Source: Myxocyprinus asiaticus (lineage: Eukaryota; Chordata; Actinopteri; Cypriniformes; Catostomidae). Taken from it: a stretch of DNA of 64,000 nt. The notes below the pieces were generated by a model, which saw nothing but the letters and a program-made list of their open reading frames with translations, had not been told where the DNA came from and searched no databases. Below, in pieces: positions 58,143 through 64,000 of the stretch (positions are counted from its first letter, which is position 1; every line of letters begins with the position of its first letter). The DNA lies in assembly GCF_019703515.2 (NCBI RefSeq), contig NC_059349.1, positions 27,152,744 through 27,216,743 of the forward strand. The letters are read 5' to 3'. The translations under genes and the position numbers were made by a program.

Positions 58143-58960
58143 GGCAGGTTGATAAGCAATTGAATGAAGATTTCACAGCTGAACGTAGCCTGAAAAACCA
58201 CTTCATTCTAGATTAAATTACATGAAAAACCCCAATATCTGTCGCTACACTGTGAGTATATTTGTGTAATTAAGTGTGTTGTATTATTTCTGCCCTGAGG
58301 AGCCATAGAGAATGGCTTCTATGGTGTAATTCCAACTTTTGCTGATAGCATTTTATTCTCATCTGCACGCTGTAATTTAGCAATGATGCACAGCAAAAGT
58401 GTTGCAGTCAGCAAGTGCTCAATCTGATTTTATGCACAGCGCACGCCAAAAAGATTTCATTTATGCCTCAGAAAGCATAGTGACACTATGAATATAATAC
58501 ATTCTAAATGAATTTGTCAGAGGCCCATGGGAATCGCAGACATTATATTGCAGAGAAACCGATAAAAGAAACAAAAATAGGCAAGGGAGGCATTTTGCAT
58601 TCTCTGACTGAAATAAGACCAAAGTAGTCTTGTCCTTGCCATTGGACTGTATCTACACTGACTGAAGGTCATTAGCTATCTTTAGAATGGCCCCATGATT
58701 GGCTATTGTGGCATGAAGTGAGTGACTTTCTCATCTTACCATATTCTCACAATGTATTGAGGCAGACAGTTCATGCCACAGGCTCTAACCTGTAGGGACA
58801 CATTTTTTAAAAATTTAACTTTGAACAAGACATTGTCGTAAAAACACAACAGTTATGTCACAAATTGCTGAAAAAAACAGCAAGATGCGATGTTTACATA
58901 GACCTGGATGAACAATAAAGTAGGCTAATAGTGTGTGAGATTGATATTAACAACAGCTAG
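58143..58960. promoter_or_regulatory. low-repeat intron block, candidate conserved non-coding DNA
   Basis: About 0.8 kb of mixed composition without repeat signatures (e.g. GATGCACAGCAAAAGTGTTG, GCCCCATGATTGGCTATTGT with an ATTGG box). Purely an impression. No exon or RNA recognised. Confidence 0.2.
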
Positions 58961-59245
58961 TTCATGGGAAATGTAGAGGCCAAATGAAAATTATTAAAAT
59001 TTTATATATATATTTTTTTATAAATGTATTTATTTAAAACTCAAAAAATATATTTTCTTATAACTTATAAAAATGATTAGTTTTTATTATATGTTTTAAC
59101 AATATGAGAAGACATTGTACAAATAATTATAGTTAAAGCTATATTAAAAGGTTAGCACTAAACTTAAACCTAAATCTCAGAGTGTACTTCAAGAAAATAT
59201 TTTAGGTTTGCTAAAAGGTTGGGAACGCCTGGTGTAGAGTGATGT
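58961..59245. repeat. AT-rich tract and one end of a hAT-like repeat
   Basis: TATATATATATTTTTTTAT then, near 59205-59235, AGGTTTGCTAAAAGGTTGGG and AACGCCTGG, which in reverse read CCAGGCGTTCCCAACCTTTT, a Charlie-like hAT terminus. The partner end is not found. Confidence 0.5.
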
Positions 59246-60362
59246 CTCGTCCTCATTTTGTCCATGATATTGCACATGTAAAGACACACAGCCCACCTGA
59301 GCTATCAGTACATGTTTACCACTGGAACTGTAGTCATTTCATAACTGATTAATGGTATTCCATGTCAAGGGTTGTGCTATTATTTGCACGTTTGCTCAGC
59401 GCAGTGCTGAGATGATTCGTCAGGTGATGGGCAGATATATAACACAGAATCTAAACTGTAGCCATGAAGGCAGCTTTTCTGTCTACAGCAGAAGTATTAC
59501 AGAGGTGAAAGTGTGTTACAGTCCCTCCTTTAAGGTTTATTTATCTATGTGAAGGGCAGCTGGTTTTCTATTTATGTTTGGGAGCCCCGTCGCCTGAGAG
59601 ACAAGTCCTCCGTTAGATAACAGGTCTGCTGGAGAAGACATTCAGGTGCTGTGCAATGGCATGGACTGAGGAGGTTTCACTCCAGAAATCCAGAAGGAAA
59701 ATCCAATATCGCCTCAGATTATATTAAAAGAATGTTTCGGGTTCAATACAAGCTTTAAACAGCATTTGTGGCATTCACTGTAAACCCTAATAAGTTAGCA
59801 GAACTCAAAAATAAAATGTAATGTAGAGGTAATCTGTTACATTTTTCCAAGTTTAAGTTAGTAGATCTTTCAGATTTTGATTTTGTACTTCACATGCATG
59901 TTAATTGCCCCTTACTTGAAATATTGAGTAAGCTAACTCATACATTTTGATGGCATTTAACTTTCAACTCTTTTGCTGAACTTGATTCAATCTTGGACAG
60001 TGGTTCCACGTGTTTGAATTGAGTTTTCTTAAATTAAAATTACCATTTAATTTCAAATTTACATACTTCAAGTATAAATAACCTAATTGAGTTGAGTAAG
60101 CCCAACTTAATTAGACCTGTTAAATTAACTTTAATCTCTTTTAGTTACAAACTAGCTAGTACAGTGAATGCTAGCATGCTGAATGCATGCTAATGCAAAA
60201 CAATATCGCTGCATCTGAATATCCATACTTCCCTACGATACACTATGCCAAAGGAGTAGAATGTATTTATAAAAGAGGAAGCGAGAAATACTCCAGATGA
60301 CCAACTATTTCAGGCGAGATTCTGAAGTGCGGATCTACTGGACACTTTACTATTCCATAATC
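59246..60362. other. fndc3b intron; TTAA-MITE fragment at 59728-59775, otherwise unassigned
   Basis: The fragment (GGGTTCAATACAAGCTTTAA, ACAGCATTTGTGGCATTC) is one terminus of the MITE family complete at 35927-36452. Around 59790-60130 AT-rich AAGTTAAGTT-like words suggest an old repeat. Confidence 0.5.
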
Positions 60363-60535
60363 CAGAGATGGGGATTCGAGTTAGAGACTCGGACTCAAGT
60401 CGCACTCGAGCTGCATTTTAATAGACTTCAGACTCCTTACTTGATCTAAAATGACTTTAGACTTGACTCGACACAAAGGACTCATGATTGTTTCAAAAAC
60501 GACTCGATTCTTTTAACCGTAACTAATAATATCTT
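60363..60535. repeat. GACTCGAGACTYG-type repeat end
   Basis: CAGAGATGGGGATTCGAGTT, AGACTCGGACTCAAGTCGCA and GACTTTAGACTTGACTCGAC, a fish hAT-like family of GACTTGAGACTCGA words. Right end not found. Confidence 0.55.
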
Positions 60536-60942
60536 AAAGGAAGAATTTGTGTTTTATTTGTATGTTTTTTTTAATTTATGTACTATTAGTTAAACATTTT
60601 TTCATGATCTATAGTGCTGTCACAGGCAAGAAAGTTTTCTTCTGGTGATGTTTATTACCGGTTGGCAAACCAGTTTATGGTTTACCGCCACCTACTGAGC
60701 TGGATAGTGAAACGTCACAAGAAAGTCTTTCAGTGGAGTCAAACATCAGCTGAAGATAATGAAATTGGCTAAATTTCATCAAAAAAAGGTCACACCTTAT
60801 GTAGGATTAAATCCTAAACTGAGTGTACTTTAAAGATAGCTTACCCTATGGAATTTACTTGTAAACAAACAAGTTATGTTTCATTCATTCTTGAGGTCTA
60901 ACAAACATGCGGAATGCAGTACCGCCCCCATTAATGATATGA
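60536..60942. other. fndc3b intron, unassigned
   Basis: A short patch near 60655-60700 (TTACCGGTTGGCAAACCAGT, ACCGCCACCTACTGAGC) looks repeat-like. No boundaries. Confidence 0.35.
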
Positions 60943-61034
60943 AATGTACAGTATATATCGTGATAAATATCGATATCGAATGCTATGAAAAAAATATTGT
61001 GATGATTTTTTTGGGCCAAATCGCCCAGCCCTAC
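60943..61034. repeat. right end of a GGGCTGGGCGA-terminus hAT-like repeat
   Basis: TATCGTGATAAATATCGATA...GGGCCAAATCGCCCAGCCCTA. In reverse TAGGGCTGGGCGATTTGGCC, the terminus type also seen at 7359-8577. Confidence 0.65.
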
Positions 61035-61274
61035 TTAATGATATTGCATTAGATTGCATTGCATATGTCATATTGCATTGCTTGTGTGTGCGTTCTGAGC
61101 CTTTTTGAACTGACCATTAGAAAAACTGTGGCACCTTTATTACAAAAAAATTTACAGGATAAGTTAAGTCTGTGAAATCATCAAATGAAATAAAGAAATT
61201 TTACAAGTTCAAGTAGAATCCTGTTAGTATCCCAGATTTTTCAAAGATCATACATTTATCATTTTTAAGTAGAG

Positions 61275-61275
<1 letters not shown>

Positions 61276-61349
<74 letters not shown>

Positions 61350-61363
61350 CATACATACATACG

Positions 61364-61394
<31 letters not shown>

Positions 61395-61405
61395 GTACGT
61401 ACGTA
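61276..61405. repeat. compound microsatellite (AT)n(CATA)n(AC)n(GTAC)n
   Basis: (AT) dinucleotides to about 61342, then ACATACATACATACGTAC words, (AC)n at 61373-61394 and ACGTACGTACGTA. Directly abuts the left side of the following Tc1 copy, whose outer terminus is missing. Confidence 0.95.
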
Positions 61406-62945
61406 GATTGAAGTAATTAAAACTCATTTTTTAACCACTCCACATATTTAATATTAGCAAACTAGTTTTGGCAAGTTGTTTAGGACATCTGCTTTGTGCA
61501 TTACACAAGTTATTTTTCCAACAATTATTTGCAGACAGATTGTTTCACTTTAAATTGACTATATCACAATTCCAGTGGGTCAGAAGTTTACATACACTGA
61601 GTTAACTGTGCCTTTAAGTGGCTTGGAAAATTCCAGAAAATAATGTCAAGTCTTTAGACAATTAGCCAATTAGCTTCTGTTAGGAGGTGTACTGAATTGG
61701 AGGTGTACCTGTGGATGTATTTTAAGACATACCTTCAAACTCAGTGCCTCTTTGCTTGACATCATGGGAAAATCAAAAGAAATTAGCCAAGACCTCAGAA
61801 AAAAAATTGTGGACCTCCACAAGTCTGGTTCATCCTTGGGAGTAATTTCCAAACACATGATGGTACCACATTCATCTGTACAAACAGTAGTACGCAAGTA
61901 TAAACACCATGGGACCACGCAGCCATCATACCACTCAGGAAGAAGACGCATTCTGTCTCCTACAGATGAATGTAGTTTGGTGCGAAAAGTGCAAATCAAT
62001 CCCAGAACAACAGCAAAGGACCTTGTGAAGATGCTGGAGGAAACAGGTAGACAAGTATTTATATCCACAGTAAAACAAGTCCTATATTGACATAACCTGA
62101 AAGAGTGCTCAGCAAGGAAGAAGCCAATGCTCCAAAACTGCCATAAAAAAAGCCAGACTACAGTTTGCAAGTGTACATGGGGACAAATATCTTACTTTTT
62201 GGAGAAATTTCCTCTGGTCTAATGAAACAGAAATGGAACTTTTTGGCCATAATGACCATCGTTATGTTTGGAGGAAAAAGGGTGAGGCTTGCAAGTCGAA
62301 GAACACCATCCAAACCGTGAAGCATGGGAGTGGCAGCATCATGTTGTGGGGTGCTTTGCTGCAGGAGGGACTGGTACACTTCACAAAATAGATGGCATCA
62401 TGAGGAAGGGAAATTATTTGGATATATTGAAGCAGCATCTCAAGACATCAGCCATGAAGTTAAATCTCAGTCACAAATGGGTCTTCCAAATGAACAATGG
62501 CCCCAAGCATACCTCCAAATTTGTGGCAAGATGGCTTAAAGACAACAAAGTCAAGGTATTGGAATGGCCATCACAAAGCCCTGACTTCAGTCTGATAGAA
62601 AATTTGTGGGCAGAACTGAAAAAGCCTGTGCGAGCAAGGAGACCTACAAACCTGACTCAGTTACACCAGTTCTGTCTGGAGGAATGGGCCAAAATTCCAG
62701 CAACTTATTGTGAGAAGCTTGTGGAAGGCTACCCAAAGTTTGACCCAAGTTAAACAATTTAAAGGCAATGCAACCAAATACTAACAAATTGTATGTAAAC
62801 TTCTGACCTACTGGGAATGTGATGAAAAAATACAAGCTGAAATAAATAATTGTCTCTACTATTATTTTGACACTTCACATTCTTAAAGACCCAAGACAGG
62901 GAATGTTTTCTATGATTTAAATGTCAGGAATTGTGAAAAACTTAC
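61406..62945 (+). mobile_element. Sleeping-Beauty-like Tc1 copy, full body, outer termini lost
   Basis: Contains the inner terminal block TTGAAGTAATTAAAACTC, the second direct repeat CAGTGGGTCAGAAGTTTACA, a complete but decayed transposase region, and the 3' flank CTACTATTATTTTGACACTT with AAATGTCAGGAATTGTGAAA. The outermost inverted repeats are absent at both sides: replaced by a microsatellite at left and a tRNA-like repeat at right. Confidence 0.9.
61764..62756 (+). pseudogene. Sleeping-Beauty-like transposase, inactivated
   Basis: Starts MGKSKEISQDLRKKIVDLHK with the paired-type DNA-binding region intact to VKQVLY, then TGA at 62088-62090 (relatives have CGA, Arg). An extra A in an A-run near 62150 shifts frame. 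The catalytic half is readable from 62195 but two of three catalytic residues are changed: WSNET for WSDET (codon 62221-62223) and FQMNNG for the second Asp (62493-62495). The third, Glu in LIENLW, remains. A further lost base near 62740 truncates the C-terminus at PKFDPS. Clearly dead. Confidence 0.93.
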
Positions 62946-63095
62946 AGGGACAATCCTCCTGGAGCAACCACAAGTTTAGTGCTTTGCTCAAGGGCACAAT
63001 AGTCATGGCTCATGACTCACTCCAGGGGGATGAACCTGCAACCTTCCGGTTACCAGCTCTGAGCTGTTACCACTAGACTACACCACCCCATAGAA
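62946..63095 (-). repeat. tRNA-like SINE head (second tRNA-type family)
   Basis: Reverse reading GGGGTGGTGTAGTCTAGTGG (A box TAGTCTAGTGG), then GGTTGCAGGTTCATCCCCC (B box GGTTCATCC), resembles a tRNA front, followed by a short body (GTGCCCTTGAGCAAAGCACT). Related to 46676-46820. The A box and B box are in SINE-like decay, so not a working tRNA. Confidence 0.65.
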
Positions 63096-64000
63096 GGCCA
63101 GTCAATCCAATCCAACATGCTGAAAAGATTGAAAATGTGTATTTGAGGTGACAAATCACTCTCAAAGCCCATTTGAAAAAGAGACTGTGAAATAGCCATA
63201 GCTGTGTGGAGCTTCTGTTTGTTTTCCAGACTGAGATGAATGCGCATATTTATGAGAAAGAGATGCAGTGAGGATAAATCAAAGTAATTTTATCTGCGTG
63301 TTTGCTGGAGGGTTTGAGTAGCCACCAGAGCTCCACCAGAGCCCAGGGACCTGCAGTGCACACAGAATTCAGCACTTCAACACATTACGCCTCTTAAGTT
63401 TAGTGAGTAAATTAGCAAGTTTCTTTCTTTTTGTGGTTGTTTCAGGATTCATTTAAGATAAGTAGAAGAGCATATTGAATGCAAATATGAACCAATACCC
63501 CTGACCCAATATAAACAGTCAAACAGCCTAGAACAATGCCATTCCTGTAAAGTTTAGTTTCAACTCTGCTTTTACACACCTGCCTGCAATTTTTAAATAA
63601 TCCTAAAGGCGTTTTTATTTATTTATTTATTTTTACATAGCATGGCAGGGGAAGAGTCATTTATATTTTTGAGGAAAGCACTACCTGATTTGCTTCGTTA
63701 GGGTTGGCTTATAGTTTCTCTGACCAGTAAGGTATCACTTTCCTGATGAATGTAAAATACTCTTCTGCTTTCGGAAGCTAGCATCCTGAAGACCTGGACT
63801 AGCTGCTTCAGATGTGTTAGATTTGGGTTGGAGCTAAACTCGGACGATGGCCCTCCATGACTGGATTTGAAATGCCCTGGCCTAGAAGGTGAACAGGTTT
63901 TGTGATCAGATTGAAAAGGAACTTTTTCTCTGGTCTGGTTTTATAATGACCCAAAGTAAACACTGACACACTTTTAACATGTACTGTACATGTGATAACT
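63096..64000. other. fndc3b intron, mostly unassigned; old repeat piece near the end
   Basis: (TTTA)n at 63615-63633. From about 63780 to 63885, ATCCTGAAGACCTGGACTAG, GGGTTGGAGCTAAACTCGGA and GGCCCTCCATGACTGGATTT match a widespread fish repeat with GGTTGGAGCTAAACTC words. No fndc3b exon recognised. Confidence 0.5.

Noticed and set aside
57775..58206. 143-codon minus-strand ORF
   Set aside because: Mostly translated SINE body. The same peptide pattern appears at 2156, 50090 and 54246.
61670..62170. 166-codon minus-strand ORF
   Set aside because: Antisense shadow of the Sleeping-Beauty-like transposase remnant.
1..64000. CRISPR array or prokaryotic operon
   Set aside because: No regularly spaced identical repeats, no closely packed ORFs. 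Splice sites and fish repeats show a vertebrate genome.
45670..64000. Next fndc3b coding exon (PAEVPMMSPNGS...)
   Set aside because: Looked for in + strand frames and not found, so it should lie beyond the window.

Overview
The window is vertebrate nuclear DNA, almost certainly from a teleost fish and probably a cypriniform. It is AT-rich and intron-dominated, with no operons or ribosome-binding sites. It is packed with fish-type mobile elements: Tc1-like transposons of two lineages, many non-autonomous hAT-type elements with 8-bp target duplications, TTAA-flanked elements, and tRNA-derived SINEs of a kind common in carp-like fish. The lineage call is an inference from repeat content.

The only host gene I can support is the 5' part of fndc3b (fibronectin type III domain-containing protein 3B), on the + strand. 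Its first coding exon lies at 38028-38175 (CDS from 38056) and its second at 45594-45669. Joined, they encode the start of the protein (MYVTMMMTDQIP..., then VILVQVNPGETFTIRAEDG...). The promoter and 5' non-coding exon(s) should lie upstream of base 1. The next coding exon should lie beyond base 64000. The window is therefore about 38 kb of intron 1, a 7.4-kb intron and more than 18 kb of the following intron.

In the 7.4-kb intron, 44.8-45.23 kb resembles an alternative promoter plus first coding exon. It has a GA-rich and CpG-containing leader, an ATG in strong Kozak context, 24 open codons, and a GTAAG donor in exactly the phase needed to splice to the second coding exon. I regard this as the most interesting host feature.

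Layout: 1-19 kb is intron 1 with five or six hAT-like insertions, one SINE and unassigned sequence. At 19.6-33.7 kb there is a truncated Sleeping-Beauty-like Tc1 copy, three hAT-type elements, a full-length Tc1 element whose transposase has one in-frame stop, and a Tc1-derived MITE split by a hAT insertion. At 33.7-38 kb there is lower-repeat sequence with possible conserved non-coding DNA and a TTAA element. At 38-45.7 kb are the coding exons, a 2.3-kb long-inverted-terminus element and the candidate alternative exon. At 45.7-64 kb is intron with a TTAA element, three SINEs, a second Tc1-derived MITE (split by a SINE), a miniature LTR element (TRIM), microsatellites and a decayed Sleeping-Beauty-like copy.

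I found no CRISPR array, phage, toxin, biosynthetic cluster or clearly new system. The value of the window lies in the alternative exon, the inverted repeats around the start-codon exon, and a readable record of nested transposition.
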